This document shows, one piece after another, positions 46,088 through 55,207 of a stretch of DNA of 64,000 nucleotides. This stretch comes from Corbicula japonica. Taxonomy: Eukaryota > Mollusca > Bivalvia > Venerida > Cyrenidae. Position numbers and translations under genes: made by a program. Location of the stretch: assembly GCA_038501625.1 (NCBI GenBank), contig JAZAYU010000010.1, forward strand, positions 4,610,912 to 4,674,911, given 5' to 3'. The stretch's first letter is position 1; every line of letters begins with the position of its first letter. The notes under the pieces are model-generated. The model was not told where the DNA came from and did not search any database. It saw nothing but the letters and a program-made list of their open reading frames with translations.

Positions 46088-46956
46088 TAGTTATTTGGTT
46101 TCTTGACAGGGAATGTGAGGATATATTGCCGGTCTGGGTGTCATATTACCCGAGTCGCTTATTTGATGCCGAACGGCTTAATTCTTGCATACCAGATCAG
46201 ATCATCCGGTGTTTCCACCCGTGTAGGAAATTTCGATCCTACATCCCCCCCACCCCCCCATGTAGAATGAGTCACGTGAGTGACGTCACGTCTTCAAGTA
46301 GCTGACGTAATATATTCAAGTTAGTGACGTCATTTATAAAAAAGGTTTGCGTTAATGTCAATATTTCAGCATAAGGAAAATAAATTAGTTTGTATACATA
46401 CACAGAAATGTTATAAATAATAAAAGGTATGCAAGAAAAAGTATCTTGCCTGAGACATTGGTAAAGATAGAAAAATCTGTCACCTCGGGTAAACAGTTCA
46501 CCCTCGGTGACAGATTTTTCCATCTTCACCTCACACTCATGCATGATACTTATATTCCCCTCTGAGAACCTCAATAATTACGTGTCTGAGGTCATTAATT
46601 TACCTGCATGACGTAACTTCTATAGAAATTGAATGGACTATCCATTTGATTTTTTTTTTTACAAAATTTGAGAATAATCTGATCGTTTTCAACGTTAAAA
46701 ACGTAACAGAAATATTTTCTGTAACAATTTTAGTAATCCCTAAGCAAACCGCTTTATAATTAACAAGATCGGCTTCAAAATTATGCATTTTTACGGAAAT
46801 TCAAAACAAAATAGCGGACGACAACAAAAGGTGAGAGGCCAGAGAGGGAAATTAAGGCACGTGCAGTTCATATCTACGGCCGATCCGTAAATACGGATAT
46901 ACATCAGCGGCAAATTATCCAATCAAATTCAATGAAATTTCTTTGCAGTATAATAA
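46088..46956 (+). mobile_element. Palindrome-headed element F1, copy 2 (one hairpin arm lost, F5 inserted)
   Basis: Starts TAGTTATTTGGTTTCTTGAC like copy 1 and follows it exactly through the left hairpin arm to CCCGAG, then jumps to TCGCTTATTTGATGCCGAAC, so the right arm and junction (about 140 bp in copy 1) are missing. At ATTC (46181-46184) an F5 element is inserted; F1 resumes at 46558 with CTGAGAACCTCAATAATTAC and ends CTTTGCAGTATAATAA, where F2 copy 2 begins at once. Tail identity to copy 1 is high. Confidence 0.8.
46185..46553. mobile_element. Palindromic element F5 inserted in F1
   Basis: Defined by comparison with the uninterrupted F1 at 21607. It is flanked by ATTC on both sides (46181-46184 and 46554-46557), a likely 4-bp target duplication. 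The first part runs from CTTGCATACC to its inverse GGTATGCAAG (46427). The second part is a hairpin (about 46438-46553) centred on CTGTCACCTCGGG and CCCTCGGTGACAG, with AAGTATC at one end and GATACTT at the other. It contains several GTGACGTCA-like sites. The 100-codon minus frame here is a by-product of the hairpin. Confidence 0.75.
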
Positions 46957-47398
46957 ATAGAGGATATTTGTTTTTACCAGTGTAAGATAGAAATATATTT
47001 CACCGAGTGAGCTCCGGAATTCGTATTCTCACGAGTGGCGAAGCCACGAGTGAAAATACATAATTCCGGAGTTCACGAGTGAAATATATTTCTATCTTTC
47101 ACTGGTAAACACAAATTTTCTTTTTATTTTATGCTTTTAGTGCACAATCTGTGTGAATTTGACAGAAAAATTGCTAGAAATGGCGCCAAAACCGCTTGTT
47201 TTTGACGTGACGTCATGACGTCAAATATATAAATTTGAGCCCGTTTTCTAAACGTTCTCATTCGGTATGTTATGTGCGTTTGGGCACCAACGTGAAAAAG
47301 CAGTGAAAATAAAAATGATATTGCTCTGTTTGAAAACAGTGAAATACCACTTTTATTTACCAGGAAAATTCTATAATTCACTAAAAAGTTTAAAATAA
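46957..47398 (+). mobile_element. Palindrome-headed element F2, copy 2
   Basis: Hairpin head 46968-47116 (ACCAGTGTAAGATAGAAATA, TTCACCGAGTGAGCTCCGGA, centre CACGAGTGGCGAAGCCACGA) followed by a tail with GTGACGTCATGACGTC, CCCGTTTTCTAAACGTTCTC and ATTCGGTATGTTATGTGCGT. The tail begins CTGGTAAA (47103) and near its end has TTTACCAG (about 47356), an inner inverted repeat that is lost in copy 1. It directly abuts F1 copy 2. Confidence 0.8.
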
Positions 47399-48569
47399 AT
47401 ATGCAAGTAACACTAAAGCCAGGAACTTCATCGGCGATGTAACTTATACTTGTTTTTCATTCAGATAACTCTGGTTTCAGATAAGTCGTAGAATGCTCTG
47501 TTAGACACCCAATTTGTCGAATCTGCCATCAACTCCTCAAAAAAGTGATTGTAATTTCGTAATGCGATTAAATGCCTTTGCATGTAACAATGTCAAGTGT
47601 ATTGAAAGCCTGCATTCATACTATGATGCTTTCATTGACTATCTGACAAGCAGAGGAGACTGTTTGCAATGTACTACTCTTAATCAATTATGCCATCGAG
47701 AGTTGCTGCATTTAAAGCAATACGCTGCTATAGAGTCTATAGACTTCATTATTGCTATTTAAAACAAAAGCAGAAGTGGCCAACATATTTATTGTCTATC
47801 GGTGTTTATATCGTTGTTGATTTTGTTTCCTACTCCGGTGGGAAACAATTAAAACATAACAAACGATTTAGAGCGATTCTTTGGTTGCTTGACAATAAAC
47901 TGAAGGAAATGCATAGAGGATAACTCTCGCCAAAATGTTCCAAAATCAATTATTACAAGATTTAAGCTTAAATTGAAGACAGCTGTTGGCATCTGATCAC
48001 AAATAAAGAGCTGAGTTAATGTCTCTCTAAAGAAAAATCACGGACAAAAAGTGACCAATTAGAACTTTGGGTGATCTATCTGTTACAATGTAGTATTTGA
48101 TCTTATTTCATTCCAGAAATGTTGCAATATTTGCACCACCCTCTCCCTTAACGTCAAAAAACCTCTGCAAATTACTCACAAAACTTTTCATGTGGGAGTG
48201 TAATAACAAACGTTACATGTGTTAGACATGTAAGCTGGTTAAATATCGTGACCGGCACTGTAATATCTTTATTAAGCCGCGATGTCTAACCATAACAGAT
48301 TTTGTAATAATATTGTTCTAGGGTACATTTTCTTTAATTCCCGATAGGAACTGCGGACAGATTATTGGTTTAACCTTAACATATTAGTATAGCTGGTATA
48401 ACAAAGAATTCAGTGCGAGTGCACTATATGTATGTTCTTTCAATCTGCATGATGTGCTACACGTTTTGGATTTATACAGTCGAAATTATAGAAACAAATA
48501 AAAGTAATAACAAAATCATATGAATATAAATTATGTTAATGAAAAGTTCTTTATGGTTTTAAAGTCTTT
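47399..48569. other. No gene recognised
   Basis: Two overlapping open frames (47514-47762 and 47690-47923) have ordinary amino-acid mixtures but I found no splice signals or conserved motif, so I leave them as unproven. Confidence 0.35.
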
Positions 48570-48725
48570 TCAAATTTGTTGTGTTCGTGGCTTTCACATT
48601 TCCCTTTACATCTACATAAAGGCCATTGAGCGAGAAATTGATATTTATGAAAAAGTTGCGCTCAATCCGGGGATAGGCGGCGTAGACATTTCCATTACTG
48701 TTGATGAAAAGGCTTTATTATATAC
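48570..48725 (-). repeat. Dispersed repeat family S1, copy
   Basis: GTTGCGCTCAATCCGGGGAT, AGGCGGCGTAGACATTTCCA, TTACTGTTGATGAAAAGGCT and TGTGTTCGTGGCTTTCACAT are S1 blocks, but their order is rearranged: the head block precedes the tail block in plus orientation, so this is two fragments brought together. Confidence 0.55.
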
Positions 48726-48884
48726 TCATTAATGATTTTAACATAGTTCATCGTTAATCCGCAAAATTGATACAACTCGTCAGATTAGAAATTCCGTATC
48801 AAACAATGTCCAGCTTCCCGTGTTCTATGTGACGTCATATACTACGTCACACTAGGTTGCCGTAATTTTCCGGCATATAACCTG

Positions 48885-49040
48885 CAATATTTTCATATTT
48901 TTTTCTTGTTCGGTGGCTTTCACATCTTCTTTTTTTCAGTTGTTTGCTTATCAAGAAAATGATAATGACTCGGACGGGAATCGAACCTGCACCACAGCAG
49001 AAACAACACGCTAACCAACAAAAATTATACAGAGACATCC
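48885..49040 (-). repeat. SINE-like S1 head with tRNA-like sequence
   Basis: On the minus strand the segment near 48960-49030 reads GTTGGTTAGCGTGTTG, then GTGCAGGTTCGATTCCCGTC and CGAGTCATT. The first resembles a tRNA D arm and the second contains GGTTCGATTCC, a canonical B box in the T arm. The acceptor and anticodon stems do not pair well, so it is not a functional tRNA. It is followed within about 30 bp by GTGAAAGCCACCGAACAAGA and AATATGAAAATATTGCAGG, which is the S1 body, as expected for a tRNA-derived SINE. Confidence 0.55.
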
Positions 49041-49589
49041 CCAAGTAAGACATATGCGTGGTCATTGCTATGTGAAAACAGCATTAATACTGATAAAACC
49101 ACTGACTACTAGTTATATGCTAAGGAAGATATTTTAAGGGTGCTACTTCATACTTCAAATTGAGCCTGTACGTTATAAATGGATAATCTGATGACTACAA
49201 ATCCCAAATAGATAAAAGTTTGGAGTAGCCACATACAAAACATATCTCTTTAGGTAGAGTGCCAAATTATAATTATGTTATGATGTTAATAATGATATTG
49301 CACAAATCTACGATCTGTTAGAAGGTAAATAAAATTGCTGTAGTAGAGAAATGAATTTGTCACGTGCACTTTTTTGCCCTCGTTTTTCTCAATCGTGCAA
49401 GTTTTTATATTTACGGATTCCGAAGTTCTTCCTAAATGGAAACAAATTGCTGAAGCAATATACCGTTGATCAAAATGCATACAAGTGAACCAATCTAAAG
49501 ACATTCATTATAGAAATCAAGTTTTCGTTCAATAACAGATCTAATCTAATCGTTAGGCCCTTTGAAGGTCGTTATATCTGTGAAAACAT
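49041..49589. other. No gene recognised
   Basis: Contains GGAGTAGCCACATACAAAAC near 49226, a word shared with the element ends at 5963 and 6677. Otherwise unassigned. Confidence 0.4.
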
Positions 49590-49720
49590 TGCATCTCGGT
49601 CAACTTGGAGCTAGGCGGTGTGGACAGTTGTATGCAAATAATTGCTATTACTGCTCACGAACATGCTTAATCTAACCGAACATGTAATATTTGATATTTT
49701 TGAATGTCATGAACGCAATT
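49590..49720 (-). repeat. Dispersed repeat family S1, diverged copy
   Basis: GGTCAACTTGGAGCTAGGCG, GTGGACAGTTGTATGCA, ATTACTGCTCACGAACATGC and TAATCTAACCGAACATGTAA follow the S1 order on the minus strand with many substitutions. Confidence 0.55.
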
Positions 49721-50514
49721 TTTGTAAAACGGGTATCTTTAAAAACAAGGAAATCGGTACAACAATTTACGAAAACCTGTTGCAAGTTGTTTTCGATATC
49801 CGAAACTAATTTCATATAATTTACTACTGAAACAAGATATTCTTCTACCAGTTTTTGAGATTTGAAATATAGGTTAATTTACAATAAAGGCAATAATAAA
49901 AATGTATCGGGACGACATTTTACGCACATAAAGTAAATAAAGCAAAATAATGTTTTAAAATACGCGTATAAAAATGTGGCGTTCAGCACGTAAACGTTGG
50001 TAAATTTTTATCTGGTTGTTTTATTTTTCTGTTTTATTTAGAAAAGTTGATACCACTTTTCAGCGTAGAAAAAAGCTCATAATAACATTAAATACTTAAA
50101 TTCGTCTCGTCACGTAGACCTCCAGACGTGAGTTTAGATTGGTGTTTAATTAATGGCTTTTGTCATTAGCTAAGCATTAACAGCTTCGCAGATTGTGTCA
50201 CTTAGAATGTGCCTTATAGAAACCACAGCATTCATGCTTATCAATAACGCTCTCACAAATGCTTAAATCGACATAATCTATAATTGTAATTTCCAGATAT
50301 AAATAAGGAGATTAGAAATCCATTAGAAAACTCACTCAGTCTTAGACTCAAACGTATTAATCTTTCTATTTTATTTGACAGACGTGACCGATATAGTGCT
50401 TACACGACTTCATTGTATTTAAATGCTAATACGTACCGAAATAATGGATGTGTTGGATTGATAGAATGTTTATAAAAACCCGACAGTGACGTGACAGACA
50501 AGTTAACGTTATAT
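49721..50514. other. No gene recognised
   Basis: AT-rich DNA without a supported feature. Confidence 0.4.
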
Positions 50515-50645
50515 AATAAAATAATAATAATAATAAGTAGTAGTAGTGGTAGTGGTAGTGGTAGTGGTAGTAGTAGTAGTAGTAGTAGTAGTAGAATAGT
50601 AGTAGCAGTAGCAGTAGCAGTAGCAGCAGCAGCAGCAGTAGTAGT
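50515..50645 (+). repeat. Compound (TAA)n, (TAG)n, (GTAGTG)n, (AGC)n microsatellite
   Basis: Successive runs of TAA, TAG/GTAGTG, GTAGCA and AGC units with a single AAT interruption. The serine, glycine, alanine and valine-rich frame across it is a repeat product. Confidence 0.93.
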
Positions 50646-50872
50646 AATAGTTAAATATATTATAATAATTATACACAGCTATTGATACACGAAGCTGTTA
50701 TAAGTTTTAATATAAAAATTGAATAATTATTTGCGTTAATTAAGGCATGAAACAAACAATTGGGTTGTTAAGCATGTGAAGCCCTACATTGAACAACCAA
50801 AATGTGTTTCAAACCATGAAGGCAAAACACATCATAGACCTATTAAACACATTATAACAATTAAATTTGGAT

Positions 50873-51018
50873 TGAATCGATATTTGATGGTTTTCATTTC
50901 GGTATGGAAAACAATTGGGTTCTTTAAAGTGTGTGAAACCCGCAGGGCTTCACGCGTACTTTAAAAAATCCAACTGTTTTCATACCCTTATGAAAACCAT
51001 TTAATATCGATTCAATAC
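50873..51018. repeat. F6 hairpin
   Basis: Arms of about 68 bp: ATTGAATCGATATTTGATGG, TTTTCATTTCGGTATGGAAA and TTCTTTAAAGTGTGTGAA on the left, mirrored on the right by TTCACGCGTACTTTAAA and ATATCGATTCAAT, meeting at ACCCGCAGGGCT. A partial extra copy of GTGAAGCCCT lies upstream near 50776. No coding capacity. Confidence 0.75.
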
Positions 51019-51561
51019 TTGTATTTTCTCACATAAATGCTCTCATTAATACAGAAGTTATTATTAGAATTCGTGATATTATGGCTTTTTTCGAATGGCG
51101 GTTGGAACAGCCACGTTGACGACAAAGTCAATGAAGGCACGCTTTTTTGCAGCATCTCGTGGCTTAACGTGCGTGCTTGGCTACGTCACACGTCAAAACA
51201 TTATGCAAAGTCCAATAACTTGTGAACGGTTGTACTAAAGCCACGCCTTTTTAAGTAATATGTCACGCTGTTTACCCTCAGAAATTATGATTCGTTAGAT
51301 AAATAAAACTTCATCGTAGATGAAGAAGTTGTAAATGTAAATTTTAAGTTGTTTATCCAGTGAAGGGGATAATACGCTGAAACGTTCGATACACAATGAC
51401 TTTCAGACTTTACTTCTCTTGACAGTCGCCTACGCACTGGTTAAGAGAATTATGATATTGAAAAATTCATCAAGAACCGGAAATCTACACGTCAAAAAGA
51501 AGCTCAGAAGTTTTAGTCTTTGCAGCAACACCTAATTTATTCAATTTAAATAAAAATTACA
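51019..51561. other. No gene recognised
   Basis: Possible tail of the F6 hairpin element. Contains short hairpins such as ACTTCATCGTAGATGAAG near 51308. Confidence 0.4.
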
Positions 51562-51563
51562 TA

Positions 51564-52761
51564 CGAGGGTTGATCAGAAAGTTCGTAGAATGGTGCTATA
51601 ACTTGACAATTAACAAGCGCAGACATTTAAAATTTTAATATGATATTGCCAGATATCTCATGAACAAAATCTGAAAAAATCATAACAATATCATAACAAA
51701 TATAAAATCTATATAAGAAATAGCACATACAATAAACTCGACCCGGAGCACCCCGGGGTTACATAAACGACGTCGAAATCGACGTCGCGTCGACGTCTCA
51801 CAACCACAACAAGCGCAAATGTCATAGGATTTACTAGAACTTTTCAATAAAGTCACCCTGAAACTGTATACATCTCTGATGTCTGTGAATCCACGCAGAG
51901 AACACGTTCCGGTACCAAGTCTCGTTGAAGTCGGCGATAATCTCGTGCAACACCTGTCGCAGTTCCGGTAGGCCGCTGTAACGGTTACTTCGCAATCAAG
52001 ACTTCACCTGCAGAGACAATTGCATAACAGTCATTTTACCACGTACCTGAGATATCAACAGTTTATATTGACGATTGGCTTGAAAAGTTTAAATACATAA
52101 TTTCTCTAATAGTGCGCCGACGGTCTTCTTCAATGAATGTCTTCACTGACGCCACTAACGTCGGCGTAATAACGGATGGTCTCCCTGAGCGTGCATCATC
52201 GCTTATGTTTGATCTGCCATCCTTGAAGCGTTTAAACCACTTGAAAACAGTAGCTTTCTTCATATCTTTGGTGTTTTGAGCCCTCTGCATAGTATTATAC
52301 GTTTCTGTGGCTGAATATCCTAAATTGAAGCAAAATTTTACTGCCGCTCGCGATTCTTCATTTTCTGGAAGTACCATAATGGACGTTGTGTGTGAACGAT
52401 GCGCGTCACTCAAATGTACATTAAATGCATTGTAAACATCGCATGACGTCAGAATCAACGTGAAAAAAATTAGTTGACGTCACGTCAATAGCAGACAATA
52501 TTTCGCGGAATTTCGCAAAAAGTCAAGGGTCAAAGTCGTGCCAGGTGATACTTACATTGCTTAAAAATTTGGCGTGCTCCGGGGTAACGTTGGGTGGTGA
52601 TTATAAATATTCATAAACATGAAACTAACTGTTCGATTTTAATAATTTCTGGTTAAAATATTTAAAATATATGGAAAAATATTTGTTTAAAATTTGAAGC
52701 GCATAGAACGTCATATATAGAAGTTATAGCACCATTCTACGAACTTTCTGATCAACCCTCG
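51564..52761 (-). mobile_element. Mariner element, internally deleted
   Basis: The ends are perfect 41-bp inverted repeats, starting CGAGGGTTGATCAGAAAGTT and continuing CGTAGAATGGTGC, with TA at 51562-51563 and at 52762-52763 as the target duplication. A second inverted match, CCCGGAGCAC (51743) with GTGCTCCGGG (about 52573), lies further in. The transposase relic is on the minus strand. Perfect end identity suggests recent movement, presumably driven in trans by a complete element elsewhere. Confidence 0.92.
51834..52458 (-). pseudogene. Mariner transposase relic lacking the catalytic core
   Basis: The N-terminal part (start at about 52377) shows the paired helix-turn-helix DNA-binding region: a SRAAVKFCFNLGYSATETY helix, then KATVFKWFKRFKDGRSN and DDARSGRPS, the conserved mariner linker, ending at RRRTIREI. 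The frame then diverges and stops. About 80 bp further on, in another frame, the C-terminal end is recognisable: RQVLHEIIADFNETWYRNVF and WIHRHQRCIQFQGDFIEKF before a stop at 51834-51836. Everything between, including the DDD catalytic triad, is gone. An in-frame TGA sits where the C-terminal block begins. The DNA-binding half could in principle still be made. Confidence 0.88.
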
Positions 52762-52798
52762 TAGTAGTATCTGGGCCTCTTTAACCTCAAACAAACAT

Positions 52799-52910
52799 TA
52801 CGTAACATGACCTAGATAGCGGCCATCTTGTTACGTAACATGACCTAGATAGCGGCCATCTTGTTTCTATAAATACATGACCTAGATAACGGCCATCTTG
52901 TAACTATAAA
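52799..52910 (+). repeat. 33-bp tandem repeat, three units
   Basis: ACGTAACATGACCTAGATAG followed by CGGCCATCTTGTT occurs at about 52800 and 52833; a third unit with small changes ends near 52903. Confidence 0.85.
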
Positions 52911-53299
52911 TAAAATCTCATATTAGCGGATGACGTAGCAACGTTACATCATCTATTGTGATTAAATATAACAAATCATTACATCATTTAAAAAGATCAC
53001 AAATAATGTATTACATCATTTTCTGAAATAAACATCATTTTCTAAAAAAAATTACATCATTTTTTGAAAACAAAAGACACATGATAAACCGCAGTAAATA
53101 TGACGTCATGTTGCTTTAGAAATTATAAAAATAAAAAATATCGCAAATACCTGTTTCTGATGTTCACTCCTCGGTGTCCAGCGACTAAATGAACATCAAC
53201 GTTCAAAGACATTCATAGTTCGAAAAGCGTTTCTATTGGTTCTTTTCTTTCTATTCATTAACGTACCGTTTCTATTGGCTCTTTTCTTTGCTTTCATTC
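52911..53299. other. No gene; ATCATTT-rich
   Basis: Several TTACATCATTTTNTGAAA phrases repeat between 52970 and 53070. A GTTTCTATTGGTTCTTTTCT phrase is repeated at about 53229 and 53268 just before the larger array. Confidence 0.45.
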
Positions 53300-53935
53300 T
53301 TTTTTATTGTTAGAGTCAATAATATCGGATAATAGACTTTATGACTCTATTGTTACACCGGTTCTTTTGATTTCATTCTTTGATATAAAAGAAATACCTA
53401 CGATTGTTATAGACAGTAATATAAATTGGATAATGATAATAGACTTTATAACTCTATTGATACTCGGGTTCTATAGAACCACATTCCGTTCTTAATTGTT
53501 ATAAAAGAAATACCAATACTATAAATTAGGTAATGATAAAACACATTAATTCTCTATTGATACACGTGTTCTTTGAAGCGCATTCCATTAATTGTTATCA
53601 GAAATACCTTTGATTATTTGAGTCAATAATATAAATTAATGATAAAAGATATTACGTTTTCTATTGATAAGCCGGTTCTTTTGATTTCTTTGTTATAAAA
53701 AAAATGCCAATACTATAAATTGGATAGTAATAAAAGATATTACGTATCTATTCATTCTTTAGAACCACATTCCATTAATTGTTATCGTATAAGACATGTC
53801 GGTTCTTGCCTCTTTGTTATAAAAGAAATACCAATACTATAAATTAGGTAATGACAAAAGACATTAATTCTCTATTGATACACCGATTCTTTGAAGCGTA
53901 TTCCATGTATTGTCATTCAAAGAGTTCTATTATTG
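53300..53935 (+). repeat. Degenerate tandem array, unit about 100-120 bp
   Basis: Five or six units share the order: ATAAAAGAAATACC, CAATACTATAAATT, GGTAATGATAAAA, ACATTAATTCTCTATTGATA, CACCGGTTCTTT and ATTCCATTAATTGTTAT. Units starting near 53501 and 53818 are the most alike. The decay and length variation suggest an old satellite-like array or the repeated core of an element. Confidence 0.75.
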
Positions 53936-55109
53936 AAGATATTGATAAAAGGTGTTATCGGTATTGTCAACTGATTTGCATAGACTTCATTCATGGTTCA
54001 TAAAAGGTGTTTATCGGCTTTTCGCTCCGCGACGCAGACAATAAATGTTTCATTTTAGGACTTGGTTGTGTTTCTTTAACATAATATGTATTTTTAAATT
54101 ACTTTTAAAGCATGGATTTGTTTTTAAATAAAAGGTACTGCGAAGGCTTTTATTGTTTTTCTGCGTTTTCTACATAAATGTAAAAGTCTTAAATGATTTT
54201 AACCTGTGTAAGAACTATTACTTTGTGTATCGCGTTATAAAAAAAAATGGCTCATTGTGGTATGTTTAGGATGGAAAACATACTAAAATCTTCCACAAAA
54301 TTTAAGGAATTCAGCACTAGAGAGTTGGTTCGAGTTCTTAAAATGAATGATAACAAGTAGGGAAACTTAACCGTAAAGTATATGATTTGCAAAAAAATAC
54401 ATGTATCCAGCTCAACGGCCTTTAAAGATTATGACTGATAATAGCACTGGTGGAGTGTACGGGGAGAGTTATTTTGAGGATTCGTCAAAGATATGGAGTA
54501 ACCATCTCTGATCAATATACTATTATCTTATGAACACCAGCTATATGCCAGCGATAAGAATCTCTGTCGCAACCTTTGACGGCTTCAAATAGTTTTTTAA
54601 ACCTTATATATATTTAAAAAACTACCTGAAAAGCTAATTCCAATTAGAATCAATTATATGATACTTTTTAAGAAACTTGTTCGTTCATTATGAAAAAAAA
54701 AACTCATACACCTCCACACATGTCAACCGTTTTCGTGGTTTTTATGTTACACCGCTAACGTCTACCTGACTGTAGATTATCGATAAACTTATAAAAGGGA
54801 CGCTTTCATTGGTTATCACATTAAAATCAACATTTAAACGGCTTAAACAATAATAAGTTTAACATTGTTATTTGTGGAATATTTTTTTTATTTTATTGAT
54901 ACTTTAGAGACTATTTATGTTTTATAACAACAAATGAACATAGCAGTGCTGAAATTTTCAAATGGCAGTGAAAAATGGGAATATAAAGCAGTGCGATTTT
55001 CACCACAGTTTTGATCGTAACTGCTTGAGACGTGAATGACAGACATCTGTAAAAAGTCAGTATGATAATGGGTCTGTGCTTGCAGTCGAATTATTGAGAC
55101 TAGACACTC
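53936..55109. other. No gene recognised
   Basis: No exon or repeat pair supported. The 78-codon minus frame at 54915-55151 runs into the S1 copy and is not supported. Confidence 0.4.
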
Positions 55110-55207
55110 TGGTATCGGTAATAGATGAAAAGGGAACTTTGAAAGCCACACGACATATATGAAAATATTGCAGGCTCGAATTGATTAAGCATGTTCATGT
55201 GCAGTAA
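55110..55207 (+). repeat. Dispersed repeat family S1, left half of an interrupted copy
   Basis: AGGGAACTTTGAAAGCCA, ATATGAAAATATTGCAGGCT and GATTAAGCATGTTCATGTGC lead to CAGTAA at 55202-55207, where a large element is inserted. The expected continuation, TAATGGAAATGCATAT, resumes at 57973. Confidence 0.8.

Noticed and set aside
46272..46574. 100-codon minus-strand frame
   Set aside because: It lies inside the F5 insertion and spans its hairpin; the frame comes from palindromic sequence.
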